Origin: Phlebotomus papatasi
Lineage: Eukaryota > Arthropoda > Insecta > Diptera > Psychodidae
NCBI RefSeq assembly: GCF_024763615.1
Contig: NC_077223.1
Location: forward strand, 78,926,627-78,990,626
Direction: 5' to 3'
DNA: 64,000 nt
The notes under the pieces were generated by a model, which made no database searches, had not been told where the DNA came from, and saw only the letters and a list, made by a program, of their open reading frames with translations. Made by a program: the position numbers and the translations under genes. Within the stretch, counting starts at the first letter, position 1; the number at the start of each line of letters is the position of its first letter. Below, piece by piece: positions 22,194-31,510 of this stretch.

Positions 22194-23072
22194 CACCGAG
22201 AAAAATTTGGATGGTATTTTCTACAAATCGTGTCTTTAAATTCTACTGCCTCAAAAGATAGTAGAAAATACCATCCTCCATAGATACTTTCCTTTAGAAT
22301 CTACCATCTTGACATTTTAAAATTTACTATCCTATGGATAGTAAATTCTAACAGCCGGATGGTAAAATCTACTATCCTCCTTTAGATTTTACATTGACCT
22401 CTCTTAGATTCTAATATCCGGGAAGTAAATTTTACTGGCCGCATATTTGATGTTAAAATTTAACTGGAAGACAGTAAATTTTAACGGAGGATAGTAATTT
22501 GGATTGAAATTACTATCCAAGCCAATAAAATTTGCCATCCTGCTGTTAGAATGTCATTTTGGAATATCGTGTGTGCCGATGCAACGGTTCCCGATATGCT
22601 TTGAATACATTATAGCAATTCGTGGCGCAGCTGGAAGATGCTGGACTGTCATCACAAAGGTCGCGTGTTCAAATCTCGGTTGAGTCGTCAAAGTTGGAAA
22701 AAGATTTTCACGCATCAAAATGGCTTAAAATACAGAGAATGTCATCCAGGAAGGGCCCCAAGCCCTCAAACAATGGCCAAAAATCAATGAAAATAAGGAA
22801 AAATAAATTTTTCCGACATTTTTCATTCTAATATCCGGCTAGTAAAATTTACTATCCTGCCAGTAAAATTTACCATCCGGATAGTAAAATCTAATATCCG
22901 GGGATATTAGAATTTACCATCCGGCTATTAGAATTTACTATCCATGCAATAGATTCTACAATTTTTGACAGTCCAATTTAATATCGCGTTTGCTGGGTGA
23001 CTTTTTTACTATCCGGCCATTAGAATTTTGTATGGAGGATGGTAAATTTTACCATCCACATTTTTCTCGGTG
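22194..23072. mobile_element. MITE family B inserted in the 3' LTR (879 bp)
   Basis: Ends CACCGAGAAAAATTTGGATGG and CCACATTTTTCTCGGTG form terminal inverted repeats, with TA duplicated on each side (22192-22193, 23073-23074). The empty site CAGTATGA is preserved in both other LTR copies. The interior is packed with GGATAGTA and TACTATCC-type motifs in both orientations. The CAC(C/T)GAG ends resemble family A, so they may share a transposase. A tRNA-like piece is at its centre. Confidence 0.9.
22616..22690 (+). ncRNA. tRNA-like sequence with Pol III A and B boxes
   Basis: TGGCGCAGCTGG at 22623-22634 matches the tRNA A box, and GTTCAAATC at 22667-22675 matches the B box at about the right distance. 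No clean acceptor stem or clear anticodon loop could be drawn, so it is not called a functional tRNA. It is probably a SINE head or tRNA pseudogene caught in the MITE. Confidence 0.5.
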
Positions 23073-23182
23073 TATGAAAAGTGTATTGGTAGAAATAAGA
23101 CGCGAATTTCTGTCCAGTTATTGAATAAAATTGATTTGTTGGAAAGTATTAAAGACGTTTAATTTTGTTGTTCAACAATTAT

Positions 23183-24028
23183 AATTAAATTTTTATAGTT
23201 AAACTAGCAATATTATTTTGAAAACTTTGAGATCACCAGACACGTCATGCCTATATATTGAATTGGGTGACCATCAAATGTCGGAAGCCAAAATCCTGAA
23301 AGTCAAATCCCGAACGCCAAAATCCCGAAAACCCAAAATCCCGAACGCCAAAATCTCGAAAGCCAAAATCCTGACAGACATAATCCCGAAAGTTGAAATC
23401 CTAAAAGTCAAAATCCCGAAAGGCAAAATCCTAAAAGTCAAATCCGGAACGCCAAAATCCCGAAAACCCAAAATCCAGAAAAGCCAAATCTCGAAAAGCT
23501 AAAACCCCGAAAACCAAAATCCTGAAAGTCAAATCCCGAACGCCAAAATCCCGAAAACCCAAAATCCCGAACGCCAAAATCTCGAAAGCCAAAATCCTGA
23601 CAGACATAATCCCGAAAGTTGAAATCCTAAAAGTCAAAATCCCGAAAGGCAAAATCCTAAAAGTCAAATCCGGAACGCCAAAATCCCGAAAACCCAAAAT
23701 CCAGAAAAGCCAAATCTCGAAAAGCTAAAACCCCGAAAACCAAAATCCTGAAAGTTGAAATCCCGAAAAGCCAAAATCCCGGAAGCAAAATCCTGAAAAT
23801 CAAAATCCCGAAAGCCATAGTCCCAAAAAGCTAAAACCCCGAAAACCAAAATCTTCAAAGCCAAAATATCGAATGAGCCGAACTTTCGAATGGGTCAAAA
23901 TCCCGAAAAAAACAAAATCCCTAAAATCCAAAATCTTGAAAAGCTAAAACCACGAACGCCAAAATCCAAAAATCGCCAAAATTCCAAAAACAGAAATCCC
24001 GATCGCAGAAATCTCGAATTCTTAAAAG
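23183..24028 (+). repeat. Minisatellite flank, downstream copy (longer)
   Basis: About 95 bp of unique DNA, then variants of CCCGAAAGCCAAAAT up to CTCGAATTC. A 226-bp higher-order period is visible (T at 23294 and 23520 in the same motif). Beyond 23660 it continues with more degenerate units that the upstream copy lacks. Frames remain open on both strands because the unit has few stops; I do not regard them as genes. Confidence 0.85.
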
Positions 24029-25663
24029 TGTCTTACATACGCGATTGCAGGAGCAAAAGAGAAATTTTCTGTAATTTTGTCCATTGTCCCCAAAACTTCA
24101 GTTATCTCCAAATTATTGAAGAATGTCTGGTTCATCCATTAAGAACTGAAAAAGACACGGAGCTGTCGAAAGCTCTGGAGAAGAGGTAGATTTTGTCTTT
24201 GGGGATTTCGACTTTTCGAGATTTCGATTGAAATTTTCTATAGTAGTGCGAAATTTTTAAATTGGTATTACCGTGTAACGTAATTTATTTTTAATATTAA
24301 ATTATATATAATATAAATATTATTTTTTTAAATTTTAGTCCTTGTATACAACAATTCTTTTGAAAATTGCTAAAGAAAAACTTTATCTTCTATTTTAAAT
24401 TTTATATAATAAGAAGCAAAATGAAAACCCCCAGCTTTCCTTTTTGACAATAGATTCCTCAAATGAATATTCTAGAAAACAATACGCACAATAAAATTTC
24501 AGGACAAAAAAAATCTAGTGTACTACGAAGTCTTTCCTGACTCGTCTCCTCATTCAATTTGTACAATTGTTTTGTCCCTGATAACAGTGTAAAACTTTTA
24601 TCAAAAAGAAAGTATTTTTCTTAATAGATTAATAATGTTGCTTTAATTCATTTATTTATTTAAGTAGAAGAGTTTTATTTTGACATCACGACAAAACCAA
24701 CTTATTTTGCCCAAAACCATGACCTAATTTGATATAGCACGTATTAAGTAATTTAACAATTATTTGGAAATTATTTAGAAAGACAACGTAAATTTGAAAA
24801 ATTTTACTGAAATATTATTTGTTTAACATTTCAAATTTAAACTTTTAATTCGTGAATTTTATTATAAGGTCTTACGGGTCTCTCACAGTACGCACAAAAA
24901 AAGAAAATTAAAAACAAAAACTAATATTAATCACATTTTTTTATATTTGTGAGATTTAAAGGCCTGTAATCACATTTGGCAATTTAATTTCATACCATTT
25001 TGAGATAGATTTCTAGGGCATGTTGAACATGATTTTATCCTGTACTATGCGTTATTTTTCCAAAATATTATTATGTCATTTATTCTATAGCATATGGTGA
25101 TTATTTCTATTGCTTTTGGGATCAATTTGATGGTATTACAGAAATGACTGCATTTCATTTTGTTGTGGCATGGAACAGAATGGGATACAATCAATTAAAA
25201 AAACATAGGATAAAATTTATCGTAAATTGGGAAAAACCTCATAATATAAAAAAACAATTGAAAATTAGGAGGAAATTAATATCTAAATAGTATAAAATAA
25301 ATTACTTAATACGATACAAGCTCTAGAAGAATAAATCGAAAATGAACAATTTTATTATTATGCACACGCAATTACAACGAAATTGAATTCTATTATTTTA
25401 CTACGACTTTAATCCCAAAAGTATATTAGAATTATTTAGAGTAGAAAAGATCGCATTTTAAAAATAATGCAATTTACATTCAATTTCTAAGAACAGAAGG
25501 GATTTCATCAAAAGTGAAACTAATTTAAAAAACAACTAAATATAGGCCAAAATAAATATATTATAAATTTGTAAGTAATTATAACAAATTTACAAGTAAG
25601 CTTAAAAAGGTTCTTCAGGAAAATTTGAATTGAAATCGGTTAGTTCGCTGTGTCGCATTTCTT
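24029..25663. other. AT-rich DNA without a supported gene
   Basis: No ORF longer than a few dozen codons after the end of the minisatellite, and no repeat pair recognised. Base composition is very AT-rich. Confidence 0.5.
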
Positions 25664-26160
25664 TCACTGCTCGTACTCAAATAAAGAGCAGTTAGACAAT
25701 CCACTTTTTCCATCTTGTGACACGGCTAGAGGCCAAACGGTAAGGGATATCGACTTTAGATCTTCAACGACCCCCCCCCCCCCACCATAAGGTAACATTA
25801 TCTTAGATAAAAAACATTTTGATATCGAATTTTCGAGGCTGACCTAGGACAAGGTGGCTGAATCAAATTCAGAATTTTGCCTTGAAACGCCTTGGGATCG
25901 AACCCGAACATTTTCCTGAAGTGGCGGAAGATCAACAAGCGTGGGCTGTTATTTTGGTGTCATGGGCCCGCGACCCCAATAGGGATAAGCGGTTGAAAAT
26001 GAATGAATGAATGAATTTTCGAAAGTAAAAGTTTAACCGCTTTGGAGGGTCTATTTTTCAACTGATTTGCTTAAATTTGAATCTTTTGAAAAATCATAAA
26101 TTTTCAACACGGTAGCATTGGACTTAATCGGTAATTTATCAGTAAGGTACCCGTATTTGA
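25664..26160 (+). repeat. Dispersed repeat family F, copy 2, with LINE insertion
   Basis: TCACTGCTCGTACTCAA and GGCTAGAGGCCAAACGGTAAG, a C-run at 25771-25783, and GATATCGAATTTTCGA are family F landmarks. The sequence breaks at 25837 for a LINE tail and resumes at 26013 with GAATTTTCGAAAG and GGAGGGTCTATTTTTCAAC, which also occurs at about 48875. Confidence 0.65.
25837..26012 (+). mobile_element. 5'-truncated LINE tail with target duplication
   Basis: Begins at GACCTAGGACAAGGTGGCTG-type RT tail sequence, reads WLNQI, AEDQQAWA and ARDPNRDKRLKMNE in frame, and ends in ATGAATGAATGAAT. The flanks repeat GAATTTTCGA (25827-25836 and 26013-26022). A 176-bp, 3'-anchored insertion with a 10-bp duplication is the signature of target-primed reverse transcription. 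Confidence 0.75.
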
Positions 26161-26174
26161 CATATCTTTATTAA

Positions 26175-26254
26175 ATTCATTCATTCATTTTCAACCGCTT
26201 ATCCCTATTGGGGTCGCGGGCCCATGACATCCAAATTAGCAGCCCACGCTTGTG
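26175..26254 (-). mobile_element. LINE tail, second short copy, minus strand
   Basis: On the minus strand it carries the same 3' end as 25837-26012: GGGGTCGCGGG in the + strand is the complement of its CCCGCGACCCC, followed by the (GAAT)n tail at 26175-26190. Only about 80 bp are present. Target duplication not resolved. Confidence 0.65.
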
Positions 26255-26280
26255 AAAAATCTTGTTTAATTGTTCGAAAG

Positions 26281-26400
26281 CTTTTGACACGGCTAGAGGC
26301 CAAACGGTAAGAGATATCAACTGCCGGTCTTTGACGACTCCGTCATAAGTCAGCATTATCTAGGATAGACTTTTCAATATTTATAAACTCTATAAAAAAC
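26281..26400 (+). repeat. Dispersed repeat family F, short copy 3
   Basis: AAGCTTTTGACACGGCTAGAG, GCCAAACGGTAAGAGATATC and GACTCCGTCATAAGTCAGC match family F. Only the central third is present. Confidence 0.55.
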
Positions 26401-26452
26401 TAAAAAATATTCCATCTCTGGCATATTTTTTATCGCTTGAAATGCTGAAATA

Positions 26453-26707
26453 CACTGAGAAAAAAAGGGGGTGCGATTAACTTTTTTTCCTCGTAACTTT
26501 AACACTTTTTAGATGTAAAACTATATCAACATTTTTTAATGTTAATTTTACACCTTTTTAAGTGTAAAATTAACATGAAAAAGGGTAACTTTAACCTATA
26601 AAACACTTAAAAAGCGTAATATTTACATCGATTTCGGATCAATAATGCAGGGTAAAATTAGCATTTCCGGAATGTTATTTTAACTTTTTCGGATTTCTCT
26701 CTCAGTG
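26453..26707 (+). mobile_element. MITE family A, copy 5
   Basis: A full 255-bp copy, CACTGAGAAAAAAAGGGGGTG to TCTCTCTCAGTG, with TA on both sides (26451-26452, 26708-26709). It is close to the family consensus. Confidence 0.85.
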
Positions 26708-26709
26708 TA

Positions 26710-29097
26710 GGCTCTCATTTGGGTTATTTCATTATTTTTTTTACCAGTGATATCAGTTATATATTTCAATATTTATTAAAATTGGAAAATCACCACAGTG
26801 CTTTTTATGTACTATGTGGTAGATGCAACAATTTGTTTTTCACCCTTATGCCTCACTAGTATTTAATGTCACAAAATATTTTAGTCTCGTCGAATAATCT
26901 AAATTGGCTTAAGTTTGTTTTTTTCGAATGCTTTCAATGCAGCTCTAGCCAATCGGAGAAACACGTTGAGAATAAAATATTTCATCGGATTAATTAAATG
27001 CATTTGGATAATGCTTTAGGAATAGGTTTAGCAACGATCTCATGTGATGTGATCAAAATTAGCTGATATACCGAGAAATTTATTCACTGAGACAAAAAGA
27101 CAACGCCTTAGAAATGCCTGAAGCTTGTCGTGGTTTCAACTTAGTGGTTTCTGTCGTATACAAAATTTAAAGAGATGTCTCTCTTGTTTAACTTAACTTC
27201 TTCTACGGCAACATTTTCATGTGTCTTCCAGAGTCTGATGGGAAGAAAATGGATGAATCTCGTCACGAACACTTTTCCACCCGCTGAACTCGAAAATTAT
27301 CACTCTCCTTTTTGTCTCCCACACGGTAAAACTGAAAAAAAAATCCTCAATTGGAGCTAATCAGAAAATCCGTCCTCTTGACGGTGAAAAAAAAGTCTCT
27401 GGATAAAAAATATCATTCTCCTATTGTGGGAAAATGGAAATCAGAGAAGAAATTGAGGAATATAGCAAAAATCGAAAATGTTCCAGGAACTGATGTTACC
27501 CTCATTGTTAAATTAGGGCAAGGAGGTGCCATAAATCCGACTTATATATTGGATGGAAATTCGAAAAATGTTTCAAGTATTCCCAAGAATATTAAAATAC
27601 GGTGTGCAAAAGATTTAATGAGCATATTCGACTTTTTCACCAGTCATCGCTCCTGTACGGACCAGAGTACATAAATATACCTAATGATTTTTGTCGGTAA
27701 ATGATTAGCGAGTCCACTGTGGAAAATCAATTTGAAAATGGTATAAATGGAATTGAACAATTTGATGATTCATTTGAGGAAATTCAATTGCAAAATTTGT
27801 TAATGCGCAATAAATGAATAATTTTCCAAATGAAAGGATTTTCTATTTCTAACAATTACTTTGCTGTGAGAAATATGTCCATCCATTTTCTATTGATTGA
27901 ATTCGAATATCCTGAAGTAATTATCAAAGATATTTGAATCCATATGCTTATTTATGTACTATGCTCTTAATTTTGTTTTCAAGCAATAACAAGCTTTCTC
28001 TCTTTAGTAAAACTTGATAAATTAAATGCCAAATTAAATGTCAACATCAATTATATAAATAAATAAAAGCCAAGCATACACAAAGAAAACTTTAAAAGTT
28101 GTAGACAGGAAATGAGGTAAAAAAAAAATAGAAGAGCAAGAGAAGTTTCCCAATTCCTTTTCAAGTTTCAATATACTGAAAATTAATTTATAGTTGTAAA
28201 TAATTTACAACATCGTAAAGAAAATACTTAATTCAGTTGAAATTCGTTCAATAATTCAAAGGATGATGTTTTTCCTCTCTGTATTTTGTGGTAAAAATAC
28301 ATGAAAAGCTAAACGAGATATAAATTTAGATCCCTCAAAAGCACAGCTTTGTTCCAATTTTAAGGAACACACATACATATATAAAATGCTTGGCTAAATG
28401 TGGAGCATTTTAAGAAGATTTTCCTAGGTAGTCCAATTTCGTAGTTAATAAATTTTCCATATAGAATGCTCATTTTTATTTTTCATTATTTCTTTGGTTG
28501 AAAGAAAGATAAAACTTGCACAATAATTACAATGAGTTTCACCTTACTTCTATGAACTTTCTTTGAAGTGCTATTAAACGTGCGCATTAATTGGTACAAC
28601 TGTTTTATTAATTAATTTTAAAGCAGGATGATGATGATGTACACAACTCAAACCAACTGATTTATTTATTTATTTACTTTTAGACATTTGGCATATTTAC
28701 TGCATGTTTGTAAATATTTTAAATTCTAAATTATTGAAAGTACTCCATAAGCTCGAGTAAATCGATATAGAGGTGGGTGGGACAGTTTCATTAGTTTCAT
28801 GACATTTAAAGATATAATTCAGAAGGATAAATAATTAATATCTAGGAATTGTGTTCTATATTTCCATAATACAGCCAATACCCAAGGGTAACTAATGGGA
28901 CACAGCTTCAATGTAATTTATATTAATTTCGCAGAAAAGTTGTGAAAAACTTGAGCCACGCGAATTACCCTACCCTTTCTTAATAATATATAAACAAATT
29001 GTTCTTATCTTTATAATTTTTAATCTTTGGATTATCCGCTGTTATTGAAAAGGGATATTTGCAAAGTTTGATAATATTTATATAATACATAAATATG
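26710..29097. other. AT-rich DNA; two adjacent unassigned frames
   Basis: Open frames 27175-27360 and 27351-27674 (107 codons) overlap by ten bases. The 107-codon frame is Lys/Ile-rich with no recognised domain. Two short similar segments (ATTATCACTCTCC and ATATCATTCTCC) within it suggest a decayed duplication. No splice or start context convinces me. The rest holds no recognisable feature. Confidence 0.4.
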
Positions 29098-29099
29098 TA

Positions 29100-29290
29100 C
29101 AGTAGGTGTCAAAAGTTTGTTGCCTCATGTGTGATCGAGAAACCAGGTGCAAAAAATGATAGAAAAAATTACTTTTTCGAATTTTTCTTTTTGCAAATGA
29201 ATTTCCTGTAATCCGTAGATCTTATTTATGTATTTCGAAAAAAAAATTTATACCATATAAAAAAATTATTCTTTTCCAGAAGAGAGATTT
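29100..29290 (+). mobile_element. One-ended relative of the 6619-7119 element
   Basis: TA followed by CAGTAGGTGTCAAAAGTTTG, then AAAAAATGATAGAAAAAAT and CTGTAATCC, in the same order as the arms at 6619 and 7000-7070. The opposite end is missing. Confidence 0.6.
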
Positions 29291-29713
29291 TCCATAAAAT
29301 TAAACAATTGACGACGAAGATTCATTCCGGCAGTAGGGTCCAAATTCCGGCCAGCTTGCAATTCCGGCCACATTTTTATTCCTCAAATTTTCATGAATTT
29401 TTAGTTTTTCCATATTATAGAGATTATACTATGCAATAAAATAACAAAAAATGTGGCTTCGATAAACGAGAAGATGTTAAAAAAAAACTTTGGAAGGATT
29501 CCGGAAGGGCAAGGAACTATGAAAATGAAGGTTGCCGAAATAGGCCACCAAAGCTATATCTACATTTTTATTCATTTTAAATTGGATTTAAAATGATTTT
29601 GAAGAAAATGAAGACAAACTGTCTACAAGGTTCCAAGTAAAACTTCTTAAGAAAAATTTTTAAAAAAAATCAATTTATATGAAAAAGGGACAGATAATCC
29701 TAACCGGCTTATG

Positions 29714-31510
29714 TAGGTGAGATTCTTAATGTGAGCTAACTCGGAGTGCATGCAAATTCGATTTGGGGCTGCAGTTGGGAGACGCCATTCAGTTATCTTG
29801 AATCAAATTCGTGAAATTATACAAATTTTGTATTTAAACCAAAATATCAAGGATTTGGATGAACTGACAGAAAAGTGTTATATGGGTGAAATGTAGACCA
29901 GAATGTTCTCTATAATTTTTCCATAGAACATGATCTCATCGATTACTCAGAAGCCAAGATAATCGAGGTTTTTTGTTTCTTAACTTGTTTTTTTCATCCA
30001 GAGTGCCCCAAGTAGTCATTTGTTGAACTTCAACTATATCAAAGAATTGTTGTATTCTGTGGGACTTTCCATTTAAAACCCTATTTTAAGTGTCTTGGTG
30101 GAGTAGAGGCAGTCAAATTGGCATCTGAGTGATTTCAAAGCGTTATTATGGGAAAAATCAATTTTTTCACACTTAAACGGAAAAATCGGAGTGATAGCGT
30201 AGTCTGAGTGGAAAATGATGTATGGACGAAATGTAGAGACAAATGTCCTCTACAATTATGTCGAAGTAATCATCAAAATCGGTTCAGCGACAGTCGAGAT
30301 AATTGAGGTTATGTGATATTGAAATTGGTTTTTCGACTGTGGCGCTCCTGGTGTTGGTCCCACGAAGTTCAAATATTCTAAAAAGTTGTAGCATTTGGTG
30401 AGATCTTTCGTTTAAGCCCTCATTCATCAAAATCGGTCACATAGAACCGGAGATATGATTTTTTGAATTTCGTGAACTTTGACCCCTCATATCTCCGGTT
30501 CTATTGAAACCACAGCGCGCATACGCACCATTTTGGAAACGTCCTAGACTGGACTACAACATACTAAAATTTCATTAACTTGCACAATGCCGTTTTTGAG
30601 AAAAGTGACTTTGAATTTCGATGAATTTTGACGCTATCACAGCGCCACCTGTGGTGACTTTTTGAACTTCCATCTGAAAGTGCTCATCGAGACGAAACCA
30701 AAAAGGTAAAATTTAGGTCGCTATGTTAATTAGAACCGGAGATAGAGGCCGGTCAATGTTCGAACTTTGACCCCTTATAGCTCGGGTCAGGGGTTATGGA
30801 TCGACTTAAGGTTTTTTTTGTTTGATAGGTATAATCAACGGCTACAACATACTAAAATTTCAGCCCGATTGCATAAGGAATTTTTGAGTTATTTAACTTT
30901 TAAGATTTAAAAATTTTCTTTTTAATAATAGCGCCCCTAGCGGTGGTTTTATGAACTTGCGATGTTAGAAGGGGAAGTGGCATTTCACGAGAGCTTTCCA
31001 AAAAGCCCTCATTTTTTAAATTCTGACAATTAGAACCGGAGTTATGGCCATTTTAAGAAAATTTTTTTGGACCCTTATAGCTCGGGTCAGGGGGGTCGGG
31101 GGACCTTAAGTTTGGTATTGATGGAAAGCTCTAAGGCCCAGCTATAACATACTAAAATTTGAGCCCGCTCGATGCCATAGGGGCGGAGCTATTGAGAAAA
31201 CAAAAAAAGGGGGGTCTTCAAAATGGCGGAAGGAGAGGTGGGGGGTGGGGGGTCAATGCACCATGTTGCAATTTTCATACGATATTTAACCTTTGCCGAA
31301 AACCGCAAGTCGATATCTTTTTTAGTTTAGGAGCTATTAAGCTCCAAAGAGCGGCCGGACGGCCGGCCGGCCGGCCGGGAACGTAACTTAGCCCCCATAT
31401 ATTCGTGATCAGGAAGTGGCGAAACACATTTTGGCCAAGTTTGAGCGCGATCGGAGGACATGAAATTTTGTTAGGATTATAGTAGGTGAGATTGTTAAGA
31501 ATCTCACCTA
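29714..31510. mobile_element. 1.8-kb element with ~295-bp internal repeats and 3' hairpin
   Basis: TAGGTGAGATTCTTAA at 29714-29729 is exactly inverted at 31495-31510. The right end also forms a perfect hairpin, TAGGTGAGATT and AATCTCACCTA around a 6-nt loop (31483-31510). Between about 30180 and 31200 three to four diverged units recur: TACAACATACTAAAATTT at 30554, 30842 and (as TATAACATA...) 31142; GAACTTTGACCCCT at 30476 and 30762; GCGCC or GCGCTCCT at 30343, 30643 and 30930. The region is more GC-rich than its surroundings and has a GGCCGGCC run at 31362-31379. No transposase is visible. Central repeats plus a terminal hairpin recall non-autonomous Helitron-like (Helentron/DINE) elements, but the class is uncertain. 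Confidence 0.6.

Larger units (their letters stand above)
21968..23177 (+). repeat. BEL/Pao 3' LTR, split by a MITE
   Basis: Begins TGTTGAATGC, the same start as the LTR at 14755, and ends GTTCAACA at 23177, followed by ATTAT (23178-23182). Removing 22194-23072 and one TA leaves 329 bp, the exact length of the upstream LTR. AATAAA is at 23124-23129. A transcript ending in this LTR would now carry the MITE between the minisatellite and the poly-A signal, if it starts upstream of the insertion point. Confidence 0.9.

Noticed and set aside
22622..22831. 69-codon frame starting MAQLEDAG
   Set aside because: It lies over the tRNA-like A/B box region in a MITE; the frame is a by-product.
14755..24028. 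An endogenous retrovirus with env
   Set aside because: No open frame exists between the integrase domain and the 3' LTR; pol runs directly into the LTR.
27175..27674. Two overlapping frames, 61 and 107 codons
   Set aside because: No recognisable domain, no splice context, and no evidence for a frameshift that joins them into a known protein.
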